A stretch of DNA of 64,000 bases from Deminuibacter soli (GTDB taxonomy: Bacteria; Bacteroidota; Bacteroidia; Chitinophagales; Chitinophagaceae): NCBI RefSeq assembly GCF_003412455.1, contig NZ_QTJU01000012.1, positions 1 to 64,000 on the forward strand. Direction: 5' to 3'. The translations under genes and the position numbers were made by a program. This document shows, in pieces, positions 8,278 through 15,823 of this stretch. The notes beneath the pieces were generated by a model, which worked only from the letters and a program-made list of their open reading frames with translations, was not told the origin of the DNA and searched no databases. Numbering within the stretch: position 1 is the first letter of the stretch; the number at the start of each line of letters is the position of its first letter.

Positions 8278-10119
8278 CTATTTCAGGTTGAGTTTTATCT
8301 GCAACTCATCAAATTGTTTGTCATCAATTGTGCCGGGTGCATCGAGCATTACATCGCGGCCGCTGTTGTTTTTGGGGAAGGCGATAAAGTCGCGGATGCT
8401 TTCGCTGCCGCCGAGAATAGAACACAAACGGTCGAAACCGAAAGCGATACCGCCGTGTGGTGGCGCACCGTATTCAAATGCACCCAGCAGGAAGCCGAAT
8501 TTGTGGTTGGCTTCTTCGGGGCTCATACCCAGTGCAGCAAACATTTTCTCCTGCAGTTCGCGCTGGAAAATACGGATAGAACCACCGCCGATTTCATTAC
8601 CGTTCAGCACCATGTCGTATGCATTGGCTTTGATGCCTGCATACGGATGTTCAAGGTACTGCTCGGGGTTATCGATCACCGGTGAGTTGCCGATCATTAC
8701 CGGGATATCAGACGGTTTGGGTGAGGTAAACGGATGGTGACGCGCTACCCAGCGGTTTTCTTCTTCTGCATATTCAAACAGCGGGAAATCGAGTACCCAC
8801 AGCAGTTTAAATTCATCTTCCCTGCGCATGCCCAGGCGTTTGCCCATTTCGAGGCGCAGTTCGCTGGCTGCTTTACGGGTGCGTTCTTCACGGCCTGCAA
8901 CAACCAGGATAAGATCGCCGGGTTGTGCATTGGTGGCTGCAGCAATGGTTTTCAGCCTGTCTTCAGTATAGAATTTATCTACACTGCTTTTCAGCGTGCC
9001 GTCGGTATTGTATTTAATGTATACCAGGCCCTGCATGCCTATCTGCGGGCGTTTTACCCATTCAGTCAGTTCATCGGTCTGCTTGCGGGTGTATTCGCTG
9101 CAGCCCGGTACTGCAATGGCAATAACGGTTTCAGCATTATCAAATACGCCAAAGCCTGCGCCTTCCAGTCCCTGTTTGCCTTCACCGAAAGCAGTATGCC
9201 TGCCGGGGAATGTGTGTGAAGGGAATTTGAGGTTGGCGAGCTGCATGCCAAAACGGATATCCGGTTTGTCATTACCATATTGCCACATGGCTTCATCCCA
9301 GGTGGTGCGGGTAATCACTTCATTGTAATCGATACCTTTTACATCTTTGAAGATGCGGCGTACCAGCCCTTCAAACATCTGCAGAATGTCTTCCTGTTCT
9401 ACAAAGCACATTTCACAGTCAATCTGTGTAAACTCGGGCTGGCGGTCTGCACGCAGGTCTTCATCCCTGAAACATTTTACAATCTGGTAGTAGCGGTCGT
9501 AACCACTTACCATGAGCAGTTGCTTGAATGTTTGGGGTGATTGCGGCAGTGCATAAAACTGGCCGGGGTTCATACGGGAAGGCACTACGAAATCGCGTGC
9601 GCCTTCGGGCGTTGATTTAATGAGGAAGGGGGTTTCAATATCCATGAAATTGTTCTCGTGCAGGTAGTTCCTGGCAGAGCGGTTTACGGCATAACGCAGT
9701 TCAAGGTTTTTCTTTACTGCATTGCGGCGTAAATCGAGGTAACGGTATTTCATGCGCAGGTCGTCGCCGCCATCAGTGTTGTCGTCGATGGTAAAAGGCG
9801 GTACTGCAGATTTATTGAGTATCTGGAAAGCACTAACAACTATTTCAATATCACCGGTGGCCAGCTGCGGGTTTTTATTGGAACGCTCACGTACCACGCC
9901 TTTGGCTTGTATTACATATTCACGGCCGATGGATTGTTCATCAAGCGAGGCTGAAATATTTTCTTCAAACACGAGCTGACTGATGCCATAACGGTCGCGC
10001 AGGTCGACAAAAATGAGCGATTTGCTGACTTTTCTAACTGTCTGCACCCAGCCGGCGAGGGTTATTTCCTTTTGAACGTCTCCGATTCTAAGTTCACCAC
10101 AAGTGTGTGAGCGGTACAT
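8278..10119 (-). CDS. aspS: Aspartate--tRNA ligase
   Basis: A 613-residue class II aminoacyl-tRNA synthetase that charges tRNA-Asp with aspartate. Seen: an N-terminal OB-fold anticodon-binding domain ([20 protein letters not shown]), class II motif 2 in [16 protein letters not shown], the bacterial GAD insertion domain in the middle, and motif 3 in [12 protein letters not shown]. Length matches the bacterial type with the insert, not the shorter archaeal type. It is a single-gene unit with a clear -7 box at 10223-10230, a leader of about 100 bases with two hairpins, and a terminator just past the stop. The stop is TAG. Confidence 0.98.
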   Translation of the reverse strand: MYRSHTCGELRIGDVQKEITLAGWVQTVRKVSKSLIFVDLRDRYGISQLVFEENISASLDEQSIGREYVIQAKGVVRERSNKNPQLATGDIEIVVSAFQILNKSAVPPFTIDDNTDGGDDLRMKYRYLDLRRNAVKKNLELRYAVNRSARNYLHENNFMDIETPFLIKSTPEGARDFVVPSRMNPGQFYALPQSPQTFKQLLMVSGYDRYYQIVKCFRDEDLRADRQPEFTQIDCEMCFVEQEDILQMFEGLVRRIFKDVKGIDYNEVITRTTWDEAMWQYGNDKPDIRFGMQLANLKFPSHTFPGRHTAFGEGKQGLEGAGFGVFDNAETVIAIAVPGCSEYTRKQTDELTEWVKRPQIGMQGLVYIKYNTDGTLKSSVDKFYTEDRLKTIAAATNAQPGDLILVVAGREERTRKAASELRLEMGKRLGMRREDEFKLLWVLDFPLFEYAEEENRWVARHHPFTSPKPSDIPVMIGNSPVIDNPEQYLEHPYAGIKANAYDMVLNGNEIGGGSIRIFQRELQEKMFAALGMSPEEANHKFGFLLGAFEYGAPPHGGIAFGFDRLCSILGGSESIRDFIAFPKNNSGRDVMLDAPGTIDDKQFDELQIKLNLK

Positions 10120-10151
10120 ATACTGTTGCGTTTTGTAATTGAATGAAACGT

Positions 10152-10218
10152 CTTGAAACGGCAGGGCCTTTCAAGCCTCAATCCTTGCGTGGAAACCGGC
10201 TGCGGCAACCACACAAGG
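10152..10218 (-). promoter_or_regulatory. Two hairpins in the aspS leader
   Basis: The predicted aspS transcript (start near 10217) begins with a hairpin of arms CCTTGTGTGG and CCACGCAAGG (10218-10209 and 10192-10183), containing a small inner stem. It then has a second hairpin, CTTGAAA-GGC against GCC-TTTCAAG with one bulged base (10175-10152). No T-run follows either, so they are not terminators. They may be regulatory or stabilising structures. Confidence 0.55.
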
Positions 10219-10222
10219 GACG

Positions 10223-10230
10223 CAAATATA
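10223..10230 (-). promoter_or_regulatory. -7 box of the aspS promoter
   Basis: TATATTTG on the minus strand, an exact match to the Bacteroidota -7 consensus TAnnTTTG. It puts the transcript start near 10217 and a leader of about 98 bases before the aspS ATG. Confidence 0.65.
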
Positions 10231-10255
10231 ACCGAAATGGCCGATGGGTGTTGCG

Positions 10256-10825
10256 TTAAATTGCGGCTGATTGTTGCAATTTGCTGCCGATTGACGCATA
10301 ACCGCCGGGTAACAGCATATCGGCTATTTCTTTCCAGCTGTTTACGCGGGTATGTTTGTCGATGTGTATGTTGTGGGTAGCGGTAAAGAAGAGTTTTTCA
10401 CCTTCAAAATAGTCCAGGTTTTTCAGGTGGTCATCAATCATATAATCGCCATGTACAATTTTTTTGCTGCCACAGAATACAATCTGCTGCCAGGTAATAA
10501 AAGGGAAGTGCTCGTTGAGCCAGGCCACTTTTTCTGCCAGTGACTGCGGAAATTCCAGGGCTGCAGAAACAATATATACATCATACACCTGGTTCAGGGC
10601 TTCAATTACGGCCTGGCTGTCTTTAATAACCGGCGGCGTGCGAAAAAAGCCGGGCATATATAAAAAACTGCGCACCAGCTGGCTGTCGGGAAATGCTTCT
10701 GTTTCGGGCTTGCCCAGCAGGCTTTCCCGGTTTACGGTAATGCCTTTATGCTGCTGGTAATAGCTAATGTATTGACTGGTAATGTCTGCCATCACGTGGT
10801 CCATGTCGATAATAACGCGCTTCAT
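10256..10825 (-). CDS. HAD-family 5'(3')-deoxyribonucleotidase
   Basis: A 189-residue HAD-superfamily phosphatase resembling cytosolic 5'(3')-deoxyribonucleotidases, which dephosphorylate deoxynucleoside monophosphates. Seen: motif I in VIIDMDHVMAD (nucleophile Asp7, acid Asp9), motif II in VYIVSAALEFP, the conserved FCGSKKIVHGDYMIDD near the C-terminus with the motif IV acidic pair, and the family phrase MPGFFRTPPVI in the cap. The chosen ATG at 10825 starts MKRVIIDMD; upstream codons run into the operator array. It is divergent from the DeoR-type regulator across 83 bases full of phased hexamers, so it may belong to that regulon. Cytoplasmic. Confidence 0.88.
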   Translation of the reverse strand: MKRVIIDMDHVMADITSQYISYYQQHKGITVNRESLLGKPETEAFPDSQLVRSFLYMPGFFRTPPVIKDSQAVIEALNQVYDVYIVSAALEFPQSLAEKVAWLNEHFPFITWQQIVFCGSKKIVHGDYMIDDHLKNLDYFEGEKLFFTATHNIHIDKHTRVNSWKEIADMLLPGGYASIGSKLQQSAAI

Positions 10826-10827
10826 AC

Positions 10828-10905
10828 TTGCAATTTTGTGCAATTTAGTGCGAAATATTGCAATAATTTGCAAAGTTGATGTAAATTTGAAGTAAAATAT
10901 TGCAA
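10828..10905. repeat. Helically phased TTGCAA-like hexamer array, candidate DeoR operator
   Basis: Exact TTGCAA occurs at 10828, 10858, 10868 and 10900. Degenerate copies (GTGCAA, GTGCGA, ATGTAA, AAGTAA) lie near 10838, 10848, 10879 and 10890. The start-to-start step is 10-11 bases throughout, about one helix turn. The array fills the whole divergent promoter region between the nucleotidase and the DeoR-type gene. Confidence 0.65.
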
Positions 10906-10908
10906 GTG

Positions 10909-11658
10909 ATGTTGAAAGAAGAGCGTTTAGACTTTATTTTGCAGCGGCTGAAGGATAACCAGAAAGTGACCCTGGGCGAATTAAGCGGCGCCCTGCAGGT
11001 ATCGGAAGATACGGTACGAAGAGATATTGAGTTGCTGGCAAATAATGGTTTGCTGATGAAAGTGCGGGGAGGAGCGATACCGCATTCGCCCAACGTGCAT
11101 TCGTTTAAAGAGCGTATTCATTTACTGGAGCATAATAAAAAGCAGGTTGCGGAAAAAGCGCTGGGTTTGCTGCAGCCGGGGCAGGTAATACTGCTCGATG
11201 GCGGCACCACTACTTATACCATTGCCAGTATGCTGCCGCACGACCTGGCCATTACTGTGGTCACCAACAATATACCCATTGCAGCCCTGCTGGCCGATCA
11301 TCCTTCTGTTGAACTGATTCTTGCCGGGGGAAAAGTGTTTAAAAATTCGCAGGTAACCATGGGTATGGAAGCATTGCGCATGTTTCGCCGCATGCGGGTA
11401 GATACCTGTTTTATCGGCGTGTGCAGCCTGCATCATGAAATAGGCATCAGTACCAACGATTATGGCGAAGCAGAAGTAAAAAGCGAAATGCTTAAATGCG
11501 CCAACCGCGTAGTGGCAGTAACCACCAACGATAAAATAGGCACTGCCGAGCCTTATAAAGTGTGTGATATTACCGAACTCGATACCATTGTAACCGAAGA
11601 AAGCACCGACAGTGATTTACTGAAACCCTATACAGCCCTGGGTATAAAAGTGCTGTGA
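10909..11658 (+). CDS. DeoR/GlpR family transcriptional regulator
   Basis: A 249-residue regulator. The N-terminal DeoR winged helix is clear: ERLDFILQRLKDNQKVTLGE, then LQVSEDTVRRDIELL and the wing MKVRGGAI. The C-terminal sensor domain shows the sugar-phosphate-binding hallmarks ILLDGGTTTYTIASML, VVTNNIPIAALL and ILAGGKVFKN. Members usually repress sugar or nucleoside catabolism genes and respond to a phosphorylated sugar. The ATG at 10909 was chosen; a TTG three codons earlier lies inside the operator array. It is followed 53 bases later by two MFS transporter genes on the same strand, the probable targets, and the phased array upstream suggests autoregulation. Confidence 0.93.
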   Translation: MLKEERLDFILQRLKDNQKVTLGELSGALQVSEDTVRRDIELLANNGLLMKVRGGAIPHSPNVHSFKERIHLLEHNKKQVAEKALGLLQPGQVILLDGGTTTYTIASMLPHDLAITVVTNNIPIAALLADHPSVELILAGGKVFKNSQVTMGMEALRMFRRMRVDTCFIGVCSLHHEIGISTNDYGEAEVKSEMLKCANRVVAVTTNDKIGTAEPYKVCDITELDTIVTEESTDSDLLKPYTALGIKVL

Positions 11659-11711
11659 TTGCTGCATTTGCGGAAAGAACATTGCTGCCATACCAACAAC
11701 AAATTAGTAAG

Positions 11712-12860
11712 ATGAACCTGTCTCTTTCCATTGATGTTAACCGCTCGTTCCGTATTGCAACGAGTGTGTTCTTTTTTATTGCGGGCATTACATTTGCCAG
11801 CTGGGCCAGCCGCATACCGGATATTAAAAACCAACTGCACCTGAACGATGCAGGCTGGGGCAGTGTACTGTTTGCATTGCCGGTAGGGCTGATGTGCAGT
11901 TTGCCCATTTCAGGCTGGGCAGTAGCCAAATTCACCAGCCGTAAAGTGTTGATTTTTGCTGCGCTTTTATATCCCCTTACACTTACACTTATTGGCCTGG
12001 CAACAGCCGTATGGCAGCTGGTAGGCATACTTTTCTTTTTCGGTTTGTGGAGCAATATGTTCAACATTGCTGTAAACACGCAGGCTGTGGGTGTTGAGAA
12101 TTTATATGGCCGTTCTATCATGGCATCGTTTCATGGCTTGTGGAGCCTGGCCGGGTTCTCCGGTTCTGCTATCGGCAGTTTCCTGGTATCGAAAGGGATG
12201 CCACCGTTTTTTCATTTCAGTTTAATCTGCGCAGGTACGGTGGTGCTGGTGCTGGCCTCGTACCGTTACACATTACCCAAAGATATTGGCAACACCAACC
12301 AGCCGGTATTTGCCAAACCCGATGCCTATATCTGGAAGCTGGGTTTAATTGCGTTTGCCAGCCTGGTAAGCGAGGGTACTATGTTTGACTGGAGCGGTAT
12401 TTATTTTGAAAAAGTGGTAGCAGTTCCCAAAGCCTATACTACGTTTGGTTTGGTGGCGTTTATGAGTACCATGGCAGGCGGACGCCTTGCGGCAGACTGG
12501 GTGGTTACACGCATCGGCGTTACAAAAGTGTTGCAGGGTAGTGGCGTGATTATTACCACCGGGCTGTTATTGTCGGTATTGTTTCCGAATATTGTTACCG
12601 CAACCATCGGCTTTTTGCTGGTGGGTGTGGGTGTATCATCAGTTGTGCCGCTGGTATACGGACTGGCAGGCAAATCGAAAACCATGTCGCCCGGTGTGGC
12701 GCTGGCAGCGGTTTCCACCATTGGTTTCCTTGGATTCCTGGTTGGTCCGCCCATGATTGGTTTTATTGCACAGGCCGCCAGTTTGCGCTGGTCGTTTACA
12801 CTGATCGCGGTACTCGGTTTCGGCACCACGCTGCTGGCGTCGAAAACACGAAATATGTAA
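11712..12860 (+). CDS. MFS transporter, first of a tandem pair
   Basis: A 382-residue inner-membrane transporter of the major facilitator superfamily with about 12 hydrophobic segments. Seen: FFFIAGITFASWASRIPDIK at helix 1, NTQAVGVENLY and SIMASFHGLWSLAGFSGSA at the centre, and SEGTMFDWSGIYF at the start of the second half. The pattern recalls the YbjJ-type MFS group and sugar permeases, but the substrate is not established. The ATG at 11712 was preferred over a GTG that overlaps the regulator stop. It lies downstream of the DeoR-type regulator and 21 bases before its paralogue at 12882, so the three genes probably form one operon. Confidence 0.9.
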   Translation: MNLSLSIDVNRSFRIATSVFFFIAGITFASWASRIPDIKNQLHLNDAGWGSVLFALPVGLMCSLPISGWAVAKFTSRKVLIFAALLYPLTLTLIGLATAVWQLVGILFFFGLWSNMFNIAVNTQAVGVENLYGRSIMASFHGLWSLAGFSGSAIGSFLVSKGMPPFFHFSLICAGTVVLVLASYRYTLPKDIGNTNQPVFAKPDAYIWKLGLIAFASLVSEGTMFDWSGIYFEKVVAVPKAYTTFGLVAFMSTMAGGRLAADWVVTRIGVTKVLQGSGVIITTGLLLSVLFPNIVTATIGFLLVGVGVSSVVPLVYGLAGKSKTMSPGVALAAVSTIGFLGFLVGPPMIGFIAQAASLRWSFTLIAVLGFGTTLLASKTRNM

Positions 12861-12881
12861 GGGCAGTTATATCTCATTAGT

Positions 12882-14045
12882 ATGTTTAGTCACCTTGTGT
12901 TTGCAAGTAAAAATTATTCAGCCGCCCTGCGTACGCGCGTGGCGGTGGCTGTTTTTTTCTTTATCTCCGGTTTTACCCTGGCCAGCTGGGCTTCACGTAT
13001 TCCCTCGCTGCAACAACAGCTGCATTTAAACAATGCCGAACTGGGTACCCTGCTGTTTGCCATGCCGCTGGGCCTGTTGCTTACCCTGCCTTTTACCGGT
13101 ATACTGTTAAGCCGCATCAGCAGCCGCTACATAATGCTGGGCGGCGCTTTGCTGTATGCCGTTTTGCTGCCTGTGCTGGGCCTTGTGCAGCATAGCTGGC
13201 AGCTGGGTGTTATTCTTTTCCTGTTTGGCAGTTCACGCAACTTTTTAAACATCGCGGTAAATGCACAATCCGTAGGTGTGCAGCAGTTGTACAATAAATC
13301 TATTATTGCCAGCTTTCACGGCATATGGAGTGTGGCGGGTTTTTCTGCGGCAGCATTGGGTACTTATATGTTATCGGCCAATGTATCGCCGTTGTACCAC
13401 TTCCTGGTGGTAGGTGCTGCAACGCTGATCATGATTGCCTTTTCGTTTGGTGATACCTTAAAACAGGATGTGCCCAGCAGCGGTAAAAAGCCGATACTGG
13501 TACTGCCAGACAGGCCTTTGCTGAAACTGGGGCTGGTGGCATTTTGCAGCATGGCTGTGGAAGGTACTATGTACGATTGGAGTGTGATTTATTTTCAGCA
13601 TGAAGTAAAAGGTGCGGCCGGGCATATTGGTTTGGGATACACCGTGTATATGTGTGCCATGGCTGCTGCGCGCTTTGCCGGTGACAAACTGGTAAACAAA
13701 TACGGGGTAAAAAAACTGCTGCAGTTAAGCGGTTTGCTGGTTGCAGCGGGTTTGGGCATCGCAGTTGCCTTTCCTTATTTCTATGCGGCCATGGCAGGTT
13801 TTATATTAACCGGCTTTGGCATATCCTGCGTAATACCCATGGTGTTTGCAGTGTCGGGCAAAAACACGCGGTTATCACCCGGGCATGCCATTGCGGGCGT
13901 GTCTATTGTAAGTTATATCGGCTTCTTATTGGTACCGCCTATGATGGGCTATGTGGCAGAAGCCATTAACCTGCGTGTGGCTTTTGGTATTATCGTATGC
14001 AGCGGCATTGGCATAACTTTCTTCTCTTCCAAAATTGCAAAATAA
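12882..14045 (+). CDS. MFS transporter, second of a tandem pair
   Basis: A 387-residue paralogue of the preceding transporter and colinear with it. Shared blocks include ASWASRIP, NIAVNAQSVGVQQLY, SIIASFHGIWSVAGFS and EGTMYDWSVIYF. It has about 12 membrane helices in two six-helix halves. The two genes are probably a local duplication whose copies may have diverged in substrate. The ATG at 12882 lies 21 bases past the first transporter stop. The gene ends 9 bases from the convergent macro-domain gene. Control by the upstream DeoR-type repressor is likely. Confidence 0.9.
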   Translation: MFSHLVFASKNYSAALRTRVAVAVFFFISGFTLASWASRIPSLQQQLHLNNAELGTLLFAMPLGLLLTLPFTGILLSRISSRYIMLGGALLYAVLLPVLGLVQHSWQLGVILFLFGSSRNFLNIAVNAQSVGVQQLYNKSIIASFHGIWSVAGFSAAALGTYMLSANVSPLYHFLVVGAATLIMIAFSFGDTLKQDVPSSGKKPILVLPDRPLLKLGLVAFCSMAVEGTMYDWSVIYFQHEVKGAAGHIGLGYTVYMCAMAAARFAGDKLVNKYGVKKLLQLSGLLVAAGLGIAVAFPYFYAAMAGFILTGFGISCVIPMVFAVSGKNTRLSPGHAIAGVSIVSYIGFLLVPPMMGYVAEAINLRVAFGIIVCSGIGITFFSSKIAK

Positions 14046-14054
14046 GGCTGCACA

Positions 14055-14576
14055 TCAGGTGTGCAGCAGCTTTTGATAAATGTTGTAATTCTCTTCATCA
14101 AAACAAACAAACAGCACCTGCTCTATCGCCGTACTGTAAGCAAAAAATTGCTGTACGGTTTCCACGGCAATTGCTGCAGCGCGTTGTTTGGGAAAATGAT
14201 AAATGCCGGTGCTGATATTGGGAAAGGCAATGGTTTTAATACCATGTTCCAGCGCCAGTTTCAAACTGTTGCGGTAAGCATTGGCCAACAGCTGCTCTTC
14301 ATTTTTTGATCCGCCGTTCCATACCGGTCCCACTGTATGTATCACATAACGTGCAGGCAGTTTGCCACCGGTAGTAATCACGGCTTCGCCTGCAGCGCAG
14401 CTGCCCTGTTTGGCGCGTATGGCGCGGCAGGCTTCAAGAATAGCCGGGCCGCCTGCACGGTGAATAGCGCCGTCAACACCGCCGCCGCCCAGCAGGGAGC
14501 TGTTGGCAGCATTTACAATGGCATCGGCATGTATGGTGGTAATATCGCCGCGCACCAGCTGTATAATTGGCATCAT
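14055..14576 (-). CDS. Macro-domain protein, probable O-acetyl-ADP-ribose deacetylase
   Basis: A 173-residue single macro domain of the YmdB/MacroD type, which binds ADP-ribose and removes acetyl or ADP-ribosyl ester groups. Seen: [36 protein letters not shown], the [20 protein letters not shown] block and the phosphate loop ISTGIYHFP. Two adjacent ATGs (14576, 14573) are possible. It is divergent from the MarR gene, with the 28-bp palindrome 52 bases upstream, so MarR binding might also affect it. The neighbouring acetyltransferases make an acetyl-linked theme conceivable, but that is speculation. Cytoplasmic. Confidence 0.93.
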   Translation of the reverse strand: MMPIIQLVRGDITTIHADAIVNAANSSLLGGGGVDGAIHRAGGPAILEACRAIRAKQGSCAAGEAVITTGGKLPARYVIHTVGPVWNGGSKNEEQLLANAYRNSLKLALEHGIKTIAFPNISTGIYHFPKQRAAAIAVETVQQFFAYSTAIEQVLFVCFDEENYNIYQKLLHT

Positions 14577-14628
14577 ATAACGCAGTTGAAAAACAAAGAT
14601 GGTGGAAATTGGAAAGCTTTGTATATTT

Positions 14629-14656
14629 AGGTAAATATTTACGTAATTATTTACCT
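14629..14656. promoter_or_regulatory. 28-bp palindrome, candidate MarR operator (copy 2)
   Basis: Identical to the palindrome at 3392-3419 except for one base (A to T at position 19), which breaks one pair of the symmetry. It ends 6 bases before the MarR ATG and overlaps the end of a possible -7 box TATATTTA at 14622-14629. This fits autorepression of the MarR-GNAT operon. Confidence 0.82.
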
Positions 14657-14662
14657 ATCGCA

Positions 14663-15139
14663 ATGCCTGAGAACATCATCAACGCCCTTGGCGGCTTAGC
14701 AATCGGAGCGCGTATGCGCCGTTTAGGCGACGACCTGGCGCGCAATGTAGAGCGTATTTACAAGGAGCATGACCTGGATTTTGAAACCAGGCATTTTATC
14801 CTGTTTTACCTGGTTAGCCGCCGTAACGGCATTGGTATTATGGAGATTGCCGAAGAACTGAGTTTTTCGCATCCCGCTGTTATTCATATGGCCAAAGAGC
14901 TGGAGAAGAAAGGCTATATCGAATCGGTAAAATCGCCTGATGACAGCCGCAAACGCCTGCTGCGCCTGTCTAAAAAAGGGCAGAAGAGTTTACCGGCTTT
15001 TGAAAAGGTGTGGAAGAAAATAGAGAAACTGAACAACCAGCTGTTTGCCCTGCAGCAAAACAACCTGCTTGCAGCGCTGGGAGAAATGGAGGCCCTGCTG
15101 GACGAGCAGAATTATTATAAACGATTCCAGGAAATATAA
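14663..15139 (+). CDS. MarR family transcriptional regulator
   Basis: A 158-residue winged-helix repressor of the MarR family, acting as a dimer on palindromic DNA. The winged helix is visible from GIGIMEIAEELSFSHPAVIH through ELEKKGYIESVKSPDDSRKR, where D-D-S-R-K-R is the typical MarR wing, flanked by long dimerisation helices at both ends. The ATG at 14663 was chosen because longer readings would run through the operator. The GNAT gene follows after 5 bases, so the two are co-transcribed. The palindromes at 14629 and 3392 are its likely binding sites. The ligand is unknown. Confidence 0.94.
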   Translation: MPENIINALGGLAIGARMRRLGDDLARNVERIYKEHDLDFETRHFILFYLVSRRNGIGIMEIAEELSFSHPAVIHMAKELEKKGYIESVKSPDDSRKRLLRLSKKGQKSLPAFEKVWKKIEKLNNQLFALQQNNLLAALGEMEALLDEQNYYKRFQEI

Positions 15140-15144
15140 AAGGT

Positions 15145-15609
15145 ATGAACAACGAAGTAACCATCAGCGGCTACCGGCCGGAGTATGCCGCAGCTTTTAA
15201 AGCACTGAACATAGAATGGATTGAGAAATTTTTTGCGGTAGAGCCGCACGATATGGAGCAGCTTGACAACCCGGAAACTTATATTATAAACAAAGGCGGC
15301 AGCATTTTATTTGCTGTATACGAAGGCAAGGCTGTGGGCACCTGCGCATTGGTGAAAACAGGCGAGGCTGAATATGAGCTGGTAAAAATGGGTGTTTCAC
15401 CTGCCGTGCAGGGCAAACATATTGGTAAAAAACTGTGCGAAGCTGCTTTGAAAGAAGCGCGGGCTTTGGGGGCCAGGCGTGTGTGGCTCGAATCGAACAG
15501 GCGGCTGGAAGTAGCGCTGAACCTGTACCGCAGCCTGGGTTTTAAAGAAATACCCATGACGACAACACCCTATGCGCGTGCTGATATACGTATGGAAGTA
15601 TGGCTGTAG
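15145..15609 (+). CDS. GNAT family N-acetyltransferase co-transcribed with MarR
   Basis: A 154-residue single-domain acetyltransferase. Seen: the beta-4 and acetyl-CoA loop in LVKMGVSPAVQGKHIGKKL (Q-G-K-H-I-G-K) and the C-terminal NLYRSLGFKEIP. MarR-GNAT pairs are common, and the enzyme may modify a compound sensed by the regulator, but the substrate is not shown. The gene starts 5 bases after the MarR stop. A second GNAT gene at 3440 carries the same operator, so the two enzymes are probably co-regulated. An inverted repeat at 15622-15685 followed by four T may end the transcript. Confidence 0.88.
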   Translation: MNNEVTISGYRPEYAAAFKALNIEWIEKFFAVEPHDMEQLDNPETYIINKGGSILFAVYEGKAVGTCALVKTGEAEYELVKMGVSPAVQGKHIGKKLCEAALKEARALGARRVWLESNRRLEVALNLYRSLGFKEIPMTTTPYARADIRMEVWL

Positions 15610-15621
15610 ATGCAGTTCAAT

Positions 15622-15690
15622 AGTTCAGGCGGTTTCAATGTTCACAGGTTGAAATGAAACTATGCAACCTGTGAACTCCTGAACTGTTTT
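15622..15690 (+). terminator. Nested inverted repeat after the MarR-GNAT operon
   Basis: An outer stem AGTTCAGG/CCTGAACT (15622-15629, 15678-15685) encloses an inner 12-base stem GTTCACAGGTTG/CAACCTGTGAAC (15640-15651, 15665-15676), followed by TTTT at 15687-15690. It could terminate the GNAT transcript. It is also rich in short TTCA/TGAA units, so a dispersed intergenic repeat is an alternative. Confidence 0.5.
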
Positions 15691-15823
15691 ATGCAATAAG
15701 ATGCGGTACAAAACGGCTGGTATTATTGGTTACCAGTGTACCGGCTTCACGGATGCCCATACCTGCGGACTGCTGGCCTATTAAACGGTGAATTGTACCG
15801 GCGGCCAAAGTGCTGGTTATTAC
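15689..15823 (-). other. Short open frame after the FAD oxidoreductase, possible gene remnant
   Basis: On the minus strand a frame different from that of the oxidoreductase stays open for 44 codons to a TAA at 15691-15689. It has codon choice like the neighbouring genes and a peptide with phrases such as AAGTIHRLIGQQSAGMGIRE. It has no ATG at its head and continues upstream into the oxidoreductase 3' end in another frame. It may be the tail of a lost gene or chance. I do not recognise it. Confidence 0.25.

Noticed and set aside
10120-10255. A T-box riboswitch before aspS
   Set aside because: The leader is too short and has neither a T-box sequence nor an antiterminator/terminator pair.
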